A program made the position numbers and the translations under genes. This document shows, in pieces, positions 38,680-47,580 of a stretch of 64,000 nucleotides of DNA. The stretch covers positions 1,240,001 to 1,304,000 of the forward strand of contig JARGSG010000183.1 of NCBI GenBank assembly GCA_030374805.1, written 5' to 3'. Numbering within the stretch: the stretch's first letter is position 1; each line of letters starts with the position of its first letter. The DNA comes from Gracilaria gracilis (taxonomy: Eukaryota; Rhodophyta; Florideophyceae; Gracilariales; Gracilariaceae). The notes under the pieces are model-generated. The model was not told the origin of the DNA. It did no database searches and saw nothing but the letters and a program-made list of their open reading frames with translations.

Positions 38680-39261
38680 ATGGGTGCACTTTGTAGCTGT
38701 TTGGAACCACCGGAGCAGAGGAATGGCAATCCAAAAGTCTTTCATCACGCTATGTTTGCGTATGAGTCTAAAGCCGTGTTTTCAGATGAAGCAAAAACGA
38801 CTCAAGGTGATCACGAGAATAGTCTTCAGTTTCGGCAATCACGCGAAAGAAGGCGCCCAACGAATCTTCTTCACATTCCTATCGTGATGATTCAAACTGT
38901 ATCCCCGCATAGACTTACTCCCGCAGCGCGTCGCGAACTTTTTCAAGGCAACGGCATGGGATCGGTGAATTCTCGTTACTTGAACACAAAAAACCCAACG
39001 AGCAGAAAGGTCTGCCAGAGCTCAGACCATTGTGAGGTCGATTCTCGTACCTCAGTCAAGAACAGTGATGTCGCTCTGTCTGAAGATATTGCCACCAAAG
39101 ACCATAGCATGGTTGAGAAACTCCGCTCCACGTCTGCTATGATCCACATGATGCGGTGCGAAAGGATGGAAAGCAAAGCGAAGATGGATCCCAAGAAACT
39201 ACTGAAAACTGTTTCCGAACAGTGTTCTTCTACCGGTCGTACATTCTGTTCCTATCAGTGA
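38680..39261 (+). CDS. Small protein with N-myristoylation and palmitoylation motif
   Basis: 193 aa from the ATG at 38680. The start MGALCSCLEPPE has Gly2 and Ser6, the N-myristoylation pattern, and Cys5/Cys7 for palmitoylation, so it is probably anchored to a membrane. The frame is open for 64 codons upstream, but this motif decides the start. The rest is polar and probably unstructured (SRERRRPTNLLHIPIVMIQ, HRLTPAARRELF). No family recognised. A second protein with a similar acylation start lies at 54616-55218. Confidence 0.55.
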   Translation: MGALCSCLEPPEQRNGNPKVFHHAMFAYESKAVFSDEAKTTQGDHENSLQFRQSRERRRPTNLLHIPIVMIQTVSPHRLTPAARRELFQGNGMGSVNSRYLNTKNPTSRKVCQSSDHCEVDSRTSVKNSDVALSEDIATKDHSMVEKLRSTSAMIHMMRCERMESKAKMDPKKLLKTVSEQCSSTGRTFCSYQ

Positions 39262-39429
39262 GGACGTCATGATCATCCCATTCACCCTTTTATTCGAGCG
39301 ACCGTGATTTACGTTAGTAGTAGCGAGGATAAACGAAAACCTATTCGTATCAGCATCGTGTTACTGCCTAGGACATACATAGGAGCGCCTGTCAACGAAA
39401 GGAGCGGGAAAAGATCGCTCTCAACTTGG

Positions 39430-39570
39430 ACTTTGTCATGGACGCTTGGTTTCGTTCGGATCTGCAACGGGAAGTGTTGAGGTGCGAGTGTGGCATATGT
39501 TGCGAAAGGCGAAGAACATGTCGAACTTCGTTGCCTATTGGCAAACGTTTCTCGACGATAAGAACTTTTC
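39430..39570 (+). mobile_element. LINE Cys/His-knuckle fragment
   Basis: The frame reads REVLRCECG and, after a one-base shift, AKGEEHVELRC, matching the CxCG...H...C knuckle of the remnants at 14.4 and 15.4 kb. Frameshifted and short, so a dead fragment. Confidence 0.5.
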
Positions 39571-39700
39571 TTGTTTGCTGCTCGGTGTGACCCGAATTTG
39601 CAGAGTTTGATACAAGTTCATATCTTCTCCAGCTAGGGAAAACCATTGCAGTTTCTCTTCAACCTCGTTATAGAAGGTTGATGCCCGCAGACAGCAGAAG

Positions 39701-39792
39701 AGCTGCTATTCCATTACATCCTTTGCAGATGTAAGGCTGCGTTCTGAGGAACACAGCCTTACATCTGCAAAGTGTATAATGGAATAGCAGCT
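39701..39792. repeat. 92-nt near-perfect foldback (MITE-like or miRNA-precursor-like)
   Basis: The left arm runs AGCTGCTATTCCATTA, then CTTTGCAGATGTAAGGCTG. The right arm is its reverse complement with a few mismatches, and the loop is about CTGAGG. Arms are about 42 bp. No coding content. It could be a miniature foldback transposon or a small-RNA hairpin. Confidence 0.85.
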
Positions 39793-40791
39793 TACTTGAG
39801 GATGTCTATCAGAACATTCTTTCAAAAAGTTGGTGCGGTATACCGTCTACATTACCTGAATGTTCTTCCTCTCAAGCAGTAGAAACAATCGCAGGGTGGT
39901 GTTAAAGCCTTAGTTGGCCAAAATCGTCTTCAACCTAGTCAGAGTGGCCGCCCAAAACGAGAGCCCTAACTTCTGCTTTGCCTTCTATTCCCCGGGAGTT
40001 TAAGCTTATCAAGAATTCTACTTTCCACTGTAAAATTGGTGTAGTTCTACCTCCGTTTAGAAACTGTGCTTCAATCTACGGCAGATAGGATATTTGGTCC
40101 TGAGAAAACCTTCGAAGTCCTCGCCAAAGCTGACGTTGTCGACCAGTCCATAAAACATTGTGGAAAGCAAATATATATAACGATGTAGTTTGCACTATCA
40201 TTACGAATGACGAAGCGCTTCAGGAATATACAGTAGTTCGAATTGAAAAGAGTTCCTTTGGAGTCCTTGAACCACCTTAGTATTGCGCTCGTAAAAGGGA
40301 GGGGGGGGAGAGGGGAGAAGCGATACCTTCTCTCTTCAAGTCTTGACTTCCTGACTGCCTGAAATTTCGTCAGGATCGTCAAAAAATTTGTGCCCTCACA
40401 AAATTAGTTTTCCCAAGATCAACAACGAGCTCCGTCGTACTTACAGAATCTACCTCAACCAAGTTCTCTCAAACAGTTCAAACGATCTCTCTTAGTAGTA
40501 GTAGAAATACTAAAGCATTCAGGAACTGAAGTTTGAACGTCGTATATTCTTGACGCAGAACTTATTTGCCACATCTCGTTTTGGTGGATCCCAGTGACAA
40601 GTCGAAAGACGCAGACTAGAGGGTTGGGAGCGAGAACAATTTCAAGGTCCTGTTGTAAGGTTACATTTTCATCGAATACCCGGACTCCAGATTCTGGTGT
40701 GCTCCGATAACTTATGACAAGCTCAACTTGTAACCCCTGGAAAACTTGAATTCTCGACAGTGTGTGCTTTCGACGTGTCGAGGAACACTCG
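39793..40791. other. Intergenic region before RimM
   Basis: About 1 kb without a gene I can support. It contains a G-run near 40300 and an AT-rich ATATATATAA near 40170. Confidence 0.4.
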
Positions 40792-41775
40792 ATGAGACTG
40801 GCTTTTGTGCTCTCGGTTCAGATTCAGAGACAGCCGCTCAGACCAAGTCCATGTCATCGCCTTGCAAATAGGGGATTGGGCCAAGGAGCAAAGGCACGGC
40901 GGAATTATGGGCGGGTGACAACGAACAAGATGCGAGAACACAAGCACGGAACGGACCCCCGCTTGGATCAGTGGGCGCCAGAAAACCTCGGTTTTCTTCA
41001 CGTCGCGACCATAACTGGAGCACATGGTGTGAAGGGAGAACTGAAGGCTCGAACAGAAGGGGATTTTAATCGTGTTCGCCTTTCAGCTAAAAAGAACGCA
41101 CAGCAAAGATATATTCTGTTGCCAGGTCGCCGATATCCTAGACCAGTAAACCTGACTGCCGGACGTCAAGCATCACAGAAAAACGCATGGATCGTTAAAC
41201 TGGATGGTTTTGGAAACAGGGAAAGTATAACCAAACTCAGAGGTGCACGACTGTATGTGCGTGAATCCGACAGACCTGCATTGGAGCGGGGAGAATTCAT
41301 GGTGGCCGACCTCGTCGGATGTCGAGTTTCACTCCCTTTAAATCTTAACGATGGTGATCCTTGGTACACAAGTGAGGCTAACGGACAGCCCAACGAAATA
41401 CGCGCTGGTGACCCCATTGGGGTGGTCGACAGTGTTATCACACGCCAAGACTTATGCGAGGCATCCGGAAGTGGTTCAAGCGGAGCCTCATTGGCATCCG
41501 ACCTTCTAGAAATTGCCATGTTTGATGTACCCGATCAACATGTTCACAGCGGACTCTACAACGAGCCGCCACCAGTTGAAGCACGTAGGGTGTTAGTACC
41601 GTTCGTGAACCAAATTGTGCCAGTAGTTGATATCAGTAATGCTGTTATTGTGTTAAGTCCTCCGGAGGGGTTATTGGACATTGCTATTGTGAACCGGAAG
41701 AGAAAAGAAAGGCCAGCCAGGGGATTGCTGATGCCGGCCGGTCAAAACACTGTGATAAATGCAAATGATGTATAA
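40792..41775 (+). CDS. rimM: Organellar ribosome maturation factor RimM
   Basis: 327 aa from the ATG at 40792. RimM binds uS19 and helps mature the 30S head; a nuclear copy implies use in the plastid (or mitochondrion). The first 60 residues are basic and rich in Arg, Gln and Pro, like a transit peptide. The RimM N-domain starts with FLHVATITGAHGVKGELKAR, the family signature. The link to the PRC-barrel domain contains GEFMVADLVGCRV, where E. coli-type proteins have EYYWxDLIG-like sequence; the barrel continues GDPIGVVDSV and ends ARRVLVPFVNQIVPVVDIS. Two inserts (near residues 185-200 and 220-260) lengthen it relative to the bacterial 170-180 aa. Its 3' end overlaps YIP1 by 34 bp. Confidence 0.9.
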   Translation: MRLAFVLSVQIQRQPLRPSPCHRLANRGLGQGAKARRNYGRVTTNKMREHKHGTDPRLDQWAPENLGFLHVATITGAHGVKGELKARTEGDFNRVRLSAKKNAQQRYILLPGRRYPRPVNLTAGRQASQKNAWIVKLDGFGNRESITKLRGARLYVRESDRPALERGEFMVADLVGCRVSLPLNLNDGDPWYTSEANGQPNEIRAGDPIGVVDSVITRQDLCEASGSGSSGASLASDLLEIAMFDVPDQHVHSGLYNEPPPVEARRVLVPFVNQIVPVVDISNAVIVLSPPEGLLDIAIVNRKRKERPARGLLMPAGQNTVINANDV

Positions 41776-42431
41776 AGCAAAGCCAATGGATACCAGACCA
41801 ACCAAAACTGATCATGCATACCCAAAACGGCGACAAAGATTTTTGTTGCGGTTGTAGTCGACCAGAAAATGCATCCCCCACCGAGTACAATTTGCGCAAC
41901 TCGAAGAGTTCGGAGTGGTCGAAAGATGGCGAAGAAAGATAGGAACACCATTGGCAACATTGAATATCCAAGTACGCTTATGGAGCGGTAGAGGTCGATA
42001 CCACGCTGAGACATAAGGTTGAATACAAAATATACAGCAATACAGCCGACTGTCGCCTGCCCGTATATAAAGCTGAACTGAATCTTCCCTTGAAGCAGAA
42101 GCAAACAACCGAGCAAGAGCCACAGCAGAATTGGACCTGTCATATCTGCTTCGTCCGCAAACGTAGAATCGATGTTCGAGAACGGATTTGCAACTGCTTT
42201 CGCCTTTGCAATTACCGCGGGTACGTTGATCCCAAGTTCCTCTAAGAGAGGAGGTTCATCCTCAAACGATGTCGTTGATTGCTGCGGAGGCATGTAGTAC
42301 TGTTGCTGGTCATTACTGACACCGCTATTCAGCCCGCCATTGGAAGTTCCTGGCGGTGGTCCAAAATTCGATTGATAGAAATCAGCAAACGGGGGGTTGC
42401 CCACTCCTTGATGGTTTGGATAAGCAGCCAT
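41742..42431 (-). CDS. YIP1: YIP1-family Golgi membrane protein (YIPF5/7 type)
   Basis: 229 aa, one exon, ATG at 42431. Yip1 proteins bind Rab GTPases and act in ER-Golgi vesicle formation. The N-terminal 90 residues are Pro/Gln/Asn-rich and cytosolic. DEPPLLEELGINVPAVIAKA is the conserved block before the Yip1 domain, which has about five membrane spans (GPILLWLLLGCLLLLQGKI, FIYGQATVGCIAVYFVFNLM, then SVLGYSMLPMVFLSFFAIF with the family motif GYSMLPM). It ends FAFITVF. Its last 34 bp overlap the end of RimM on the other strand. Confidence 0.92.
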   Translation of the reverse strand: MAAYPNHQGVGNPPFADFYQSNFGPPPGTSNGGLNSGVSNDQQQYYMPPQQSTTSFEDEPPLLEELGINVPAVIAKAKAVANPFSNIDSTFADEADMTGPILLWLLLGCLLLLQGKIQFSFIYGQATVGCIAVYFVFNLMSQRGIDLYRSISVLGYSMLPMVFLSFFAIFRPLRTLRVAQIVLGGGCIFWSTTTATKIFVAVLGMHDQFWLVWYPLALLYTSFAFITVF

Positions 42432-43078
42432 TGGACGTTTCGTTGATCGGCTGCGCGTTGTACCTCTGTTTCATGTATTTGCACCGCTTCCAAGTCTGAC
42501 TAATCAACGAGCGCGCGGGTCCTGACGGTGTTATATTTCTGGAACGAAAGCGGCGTCTAAGTAGCCGAATTCTTGTATGTCATCACAGTGGCGCCACGCC
42601 TGAAAAGGAAAGATGTGAACTAGACTTTGATGTGACGGGTACCGTCGAGAACCGAAAGGCGGACGTGGTTGTCCACCTCTCGCTCAAGGCGTGAGGAGCA
42701 ATGATTGAATCGGGAGAGTGACAGTGTCACTGTGATCGTCCAAAACTGGGACACCTGTATATTTACACTATAATGTCAAGTCTACCCTTTTCGGAGTCCA
42801 CGTATACATATGAAAGGTATAGCGAAAATCTTTCGGAGCATTTCACATTGCATCTGATCGCCTTCCAACTTTGACCTTCTCGTCGAGCACACTCCACAGA
42901 CTTATTCCCATAGTGCTCCTCCCCCCGTGCCTACCGGGTTCTGCTGCAAGCATTGGCGTGCGCCATCTTACGACTGTTGCGACCTAAGAGTGTTGCTTAC
43001 GCATCCTCTAAGTTTTTGGGATCATTGCAGGCAAGTGTGATAAAGCACGGCTACGAACCGATCCATTGAGTCATCGCG
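42432..43078. promoter_or_regulatory. Divergent gap YIP1/PSMB5
   Basis: About 650 bp with both promoters. I see short palindromic bits (ACAGTGTCACTGTGAT near 42722) but no gene. Confidence 0.4.
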
Positions 43079-44118
43079 ATGCCCAACTTGGATTTTCTTG
43101 ACGAAGACCTGTCTATTAACGGCAGGGGAAGGAGAGATCTTGATTTTGATCTGGAAGAATTATCGTACTCTCTGGGAAATGAGTTGCGGCTGCCCTCAGT
43201 TGAACGCCCATCCCATTTTCTGCGCGATGCCTTTGTCAACGTGCCTGAGAAGGACCGACTCAAATTTGCGCATGGCACAACTACCCTCGCATTTGCATTC
43301 CAAGGGGGAATTATAGTTGCCGTGGACTCTCGTGCCAGTATGGGACAATACGTTGGAAGCGGAACAGTTAAGAAGATCATCGAGATTAACCCGTACCTTC
43401 TTGGTACTATGGCAGGGGGTGCGGCGGACTGCAGTTTCTGGGAACGCGATCTGGGAAGAAGATGCAAACTCTACGGTAGGTCATAATTTTCTTAGCGCGA
43501 ATGAAGCTTGTGCGTTATACGGTTGCTAACATGAGATGCGCCATATGGTTCGCCATGTCCTTAATAGAATTGCGAAATAAGGAACGTATCTCAGTTGCTG
43601 CTGCATCAAAGTTGCTGGCGAATACTGTGTACTATTATCGAGGAATGGGTCTTTCAATGGGGTACGTTGTCATTTCGAAGCGGTTCATGAACTATTGTTT
43701 CTAACTTGTCTTGTTCCTTACTCTGCATTTTCTTAGCACAATGATCTGTGGATGGGATAAAACAGGTCCAAATATCTTCTACGTCGATTCTGACGGTACA
43801 AGGTTCAAAGGACATACTTTTTCTGTGGGCTCAGGATCGACTTTTGCCTATGGTGTGCTCGACCAAGGCTACTCGTATGAAATGTCTGTTGAGGATGCCA
43901 TCAAGCTTGGTCGAAAGTCTATCTATCATGCGACGCATCGTGATGCTGCTTCGGGTGGTGTCATTAATTGCTATCATGTAAAGGAAGACGGATGGGTCAA
44001 GATATCATCGGAAGACATGATGATTCAGCATCGGGAGCGAGTTATTGAAAGAAAGGCTGAGGATGAGGCGTCTGATGCGGCCAAAACCGCTGCACCTGCT
44101 CAGCCTGTCACTGCATAA
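43079..44118 (+). CDS. PSMB5: 20S proteasome subunit beta-5
   Basis: Three exons, 43079-43475, 43568-43661 and 43737-44118, give 290 aa. Beta-5 carries the chymotrypsin-like site of the proteasome. The propeptide is removed at Gly66, exposing Thr67 in [12 protein letters not shown]. The catalytic Asp and Lys are in VAVDSRAS and GTVKKIIEI. The introns are 92 bp (GTAGGT donor, ATAG acceptor) and 75 bp (GTACGT donor, TTAG acceptor); joining restores [20 protein letters not shown] and [16 protein letters not shown], both canonical. A 25-residue Ala/Asp/Lys-rich tail follows the family end. Confidence 0.96.
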
Positions 44119-45214
44119 CTTACTCAAACAGTTCCGGAATGTTGAGGAAGAGAAAATAGCCAAGTCCAGGATGTGAGAAAGCCTTCGGCGTCCCTCTTGT
44201 CTCCCTGTAAGGTCGTGGAGCCCACCCAAACCTTGAGCCGGATGTAATGCTTTTTGCATGCCAAGTACTGTTTGCATCTCGCGATGAATACATGTTGCGA
44301 CTCAATGACAAGAAACCAAAGGCTGGCTTGACACTGATATTGTTATCAAATTGTCGTATTGGTTCTCTTTTTCTCCCCAAGTGTAATCCGCCTGCTCCAT
44401 GTACTCTGTATATTTGGGACGATGCATGCGAAAATATGTTAGAGCATGACAAGCAATAAAAGGTAAGAAAAGCTAAAAGCAGCAGCCCTTTACTGTTTAA
44501 GTTCCTGGTCTTCTGGATATTATGGTTGTTTTTGTTCTTCTTCTTTGACGTGGACATCAACCTTCAGTTTCTAGGTTAACTTTGTCTATAAAAGCCTTCT
44601 CCCATTAAGAAGGCTAACAACCTATTTTGATCTTGTCTCTGTGAGACGCGTACGATACTTCCTCGTACCCGTGGGTTTGGGATTCTTGTCCTATCCATAG
44701 CAAGTATAAGAATCTCAAAGAAAAAGAAACATCTAATGAGACTCCAGGGATGAGCTTTCTCACTCAGGTGGCACAGAAGGTCGATCAAAAGGCTACCTGC
44801 CTCGCGTTACAATTCCAACCATCTCCAAGATGCACAGACTGTGTCAATATCCAGCACAAGCTGAAGACATTTCGGTCGAAAGTCTTAACACCGTCCTGGC
44901 CATATCGATTGGTGCCAAGTTCATTAACAGTAACTTCATAGGCCTACAGAATTCTCGTTCCATTGTTATCAGCGAATGCTGTCGCGGAGATACGCTGTTA
45001 GAACAAACAGCGTCTACCCCAGCCTATTTCTCATCCTCCAACAACGTTCCACGGGGATCAAAGAGACTTCTGGATTTGACTGTCCAGTTTCGGTCACTTG
45101 TGCGGATGGGCATTTATATCTTGAAATTCTGACGGGAGTGAAGTTTTCCTTTCCTCAATTCACAAAGACGTCTACAACAGCATGGTGAGGACTGTCTACG
45201 CTTTAGAAGTTTCC
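44119..45214. other. Intergenic region with retroelement end
   Basis: About 1.1 kb between PSMB5 and the bL25 gene. The only recognisable item is the LINE end at 44520-44640. Frames at 44750-45188 are unassigned. Confidence 0.4.
44520..44640 (-). mobile_element. LINE 3' end remnant
   Basis: Minus-strand reading gives LLAFLMGEGFYRQS and a stop, the family's terminal peptide, and about 50 bp later the tail GTCAAAGAAGAAGAAC. Very short 5'-truncated copy. Confidence 0.55.
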
Positions 45215-46112
45215 CTATTTGGAAATGATTACTACAGGGACATCATCACCAAGAACAGGTCGGCATCCATCTCCTTTTCTATCAAACTGCAAATCTCTAA
45301 CATACCGTTTATCTTTCATCTCCATGCCCGATACATCAATTGTCACAAAGTGGGGAGCCGGAGTAAACGGGGCAACGTTGATGTCAACGTACTTTTGAAG
45401 TCGGTTGAGCCAACCCCCTTCTCGCAAACCAGGACTCTTCTCATGATTGATGCATAACATTGGTACTCGGACTCTCACGGATTCGTTCTCTGGAGAATAG
45501 CGAAACGATACACCTAGTGGGTAATCTCCGATTGGATGTATCCGAATGTTGTGCGCAAGAACACGTATCCGTTCAAAAGGTATATTCGAGACACTCAGAA
45601 GCTTTCCGTATTCATCCACTGTGTGTTCTTCTATAGTCAATTCATACAAAGGTCCCACAAAGCGCGTCTTTCCTTTTGCTTGTAAGGCAAATCTGCCCGA
45701 CTGCTTATCCTCAAGAAGTGGGGCTTTTGGAACTTGTATGATTAGGTTGGGAAACTTATTGCGCCCCTCGATGACAGCCAATATCCTATCCACCAGTCAA
45801 GGTCTTTGTCAGTCATCAGGCTCAAGCAATGCGAGAAACGTGTTGACCCATTAGTGCAACTTACCAAGAACCTTCTTTTCGAATCTTTGCAGTTGCTCTT
45901 TTATTTCCTTCTCGAAGTCTTCCAGTTATACGGCGATGAAAGAGTGCAGGATCTGAGGAATCAAGCATATTAATGCCATCAATTACAACATTTTCTTTGG
46001 CGGTATCTTCTGGTACACTTTGTACAGCGTTTGCCAGGAACCTAAGCCTCTTGTTCAAGCAGTTGTACTGTGTGGATCGAATAGCTCCACTAGCGTTTCG
46101 AATCATTTGCAT
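45215..46112 (-). CDS. rplY: Organellar ribosomal protein bL25 (CTC/TL5 type)
   Basis: Two exons, 46112-45865 and 45785-45215, give 272 aa. bL25 binds 5S rRNA in bacterial-type ribosomes; here it must serve an organelle. About 70 N-terminal residues may be a targeting peptide. The L25 core starts GRLREGNKRATAKIRKEGS; the 79-bp intron (GTAAGT donor, ATAG acceptor, phase 2) joins this to WILAVIEGRNKFP, as in the bacterial K-G-x-x-P-AVVYG order. The C-terminal TL5 domain is clear: RVRVPMLCINHEKSPGLREG, then HFVTIDVSGMEMKDKRYV and GDDVPVVII. Start chosen at the first ATG in frame, 46112. Confidence 0.87.
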
Positions 46113-46640
46113 TCTTTCTCTACACCAAGCTGAGCCGAAAAGTGACCACCTCAGCAAAGCAGTTCGTGAATATGTGCAAGTCTATCTCCTTCTGAGTTGA
46201 GCAGAAATTTCTCGTTTCCATACAAGCAGTACTTCTGGCAGAAAGACTGATGGCTTAGATGATATCGTTGATCCAAGTTCGACCCTGTGATCTTGACCAG
46301 TGGCAATGCTGAATGGGCAATGCCATCTTGCACAAAAACCACAAAAAAATAGATGGTACAATTAGTACTGTCTATTCGACATTGGCCTCATATGAGGTCA
46401 ATTGACCAGAATTGTTGAATATTGCCCCTCGTCACTCTCGTCATTGACTAGTCGTCAAGCGTGTACCGTTGGTACCAACGAGTAGCTATCTTGGCTCAAC
46501 GATTGAACTTTCTTCTTCATAGTTGTGAACACCAATCTTCAACCTCTACTTCATCCTCAGGGCTGAAGGCCATGTGATATCAAGCTTAGAATTAAGGTAT
46601 GCGTTTCACATGAACAGAGAGAGGGAGAGAAATCAAGCTT
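46113..46640. other. Intergenic region, palindrome at 46466
   Basis: No gene supported. CGTTGGTACCAACG is a perfect 14-bp palindrome near 46468, with the AACGG/CCGTT core seen also at 34857 and 62440. Confidence 0.4.
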
Positions 46641-46659
46641 CATTTTAAGATACTTCTCC

Positions 46660-47155
46660 TTCAGACCTACGCAGTTTTTCAGAAACGTGCGTATCTGTCA
46701 GCTCGAGTTTCCATGAGCATCCATAGGTTGGAGCTTGGCCGTTAGGACCAGTTTGCATGTTTGACATTCCTGAACTGGAACAGAATAATACTGACCAGAA
46801 TTGTTTGATCAACTCTCATCTATCGTTAGTGTTTTGACATTCACTTACCACCCCACTGATATCCTGGTTTTGAGCCAAATCGAATCTCATCTTCGCATTG
46901 AGGGCCATCTTTGTATTTTCAGTGAGGGAAGTTGTTGATCTGATCCTCTCGCGATTCATATGAATTGAAGAAGCACGAAGGCAACATCGTTCCATTTCTT
47001 CATGCGATTTCTGGCTAGGAGAGGAAAGATTGAAGATGCCTTGGTGAAAGCACCTACATCTGCAGGGGCAACGAATTCTCCACCACTCCAAAATTTTGAC
47101 ACAGTTACAATGTTTGCGTTTCATGACGTACCTCTTACTGAACAGGAGGGCATAA
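46660..47155 (-). CDS. Unidentified multi-exon gene, tentative
   Basis: Minus strand. A plausible internal exon follows a CTCTCCTAG acceptor near 47024 and encodes QKSHEEMERCCLRAS ... KMALNAKMRFDLAQNQDISG up to a GTAAGT donor near 46853. A downstream stretch after TTCCAG or TTCAG near 46770 reads SNMQTGPNGQAPTYGC and continues to a stop near 46650. Upstream starts remain unresolved (an ATG near 47155 or 47124). Helical, charged, family not recognised. Exon boundaries are approximate. Confidence 0.3.
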
Positions 47156-47580
47156 GAAATCTGTGGGTGAAGGGGAGGAAAATTTTGTTGCGGCTGTAGT
47201 GCTATCGATCTTAGTTTTTTTTTAGTGCAAACTTAGATATGCGTAGAAGGACGCCGTGATGCTTTGAACAATGGTAGTTGGAAATGCAACTCCGTTTGGG
47301 CAAAAGCCTAGAGAATTTAACGTCCTCTCCCTCATTCCGTTTAGACAAAACACAATCTTGAATGCAAACCAAATTGTCCTCATAGGGTTTAAAAGCTCCC
47401 GAAGTCTGCACCATGCGGCTTCTTCAACCATCCGTACGACAGATTAACATTGACAGACTCTTTCACTCATCAATAGCGTGAAAATAAGAAAACCAAGGCA
47501 GTCTCTCAAGAACAATCGTCGTCAGAAAGGTGCAAGCAAGTATAGTGTTGATCTGGTTGGGATTTCTTCCTCGTCTAACA

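Noticed and set aside
44120..44560. Minus-strand 146-codon frame after PSMB5
   Set aside because: Runs through the LINE tail (Lys/Asn repeats) and shows no domain.
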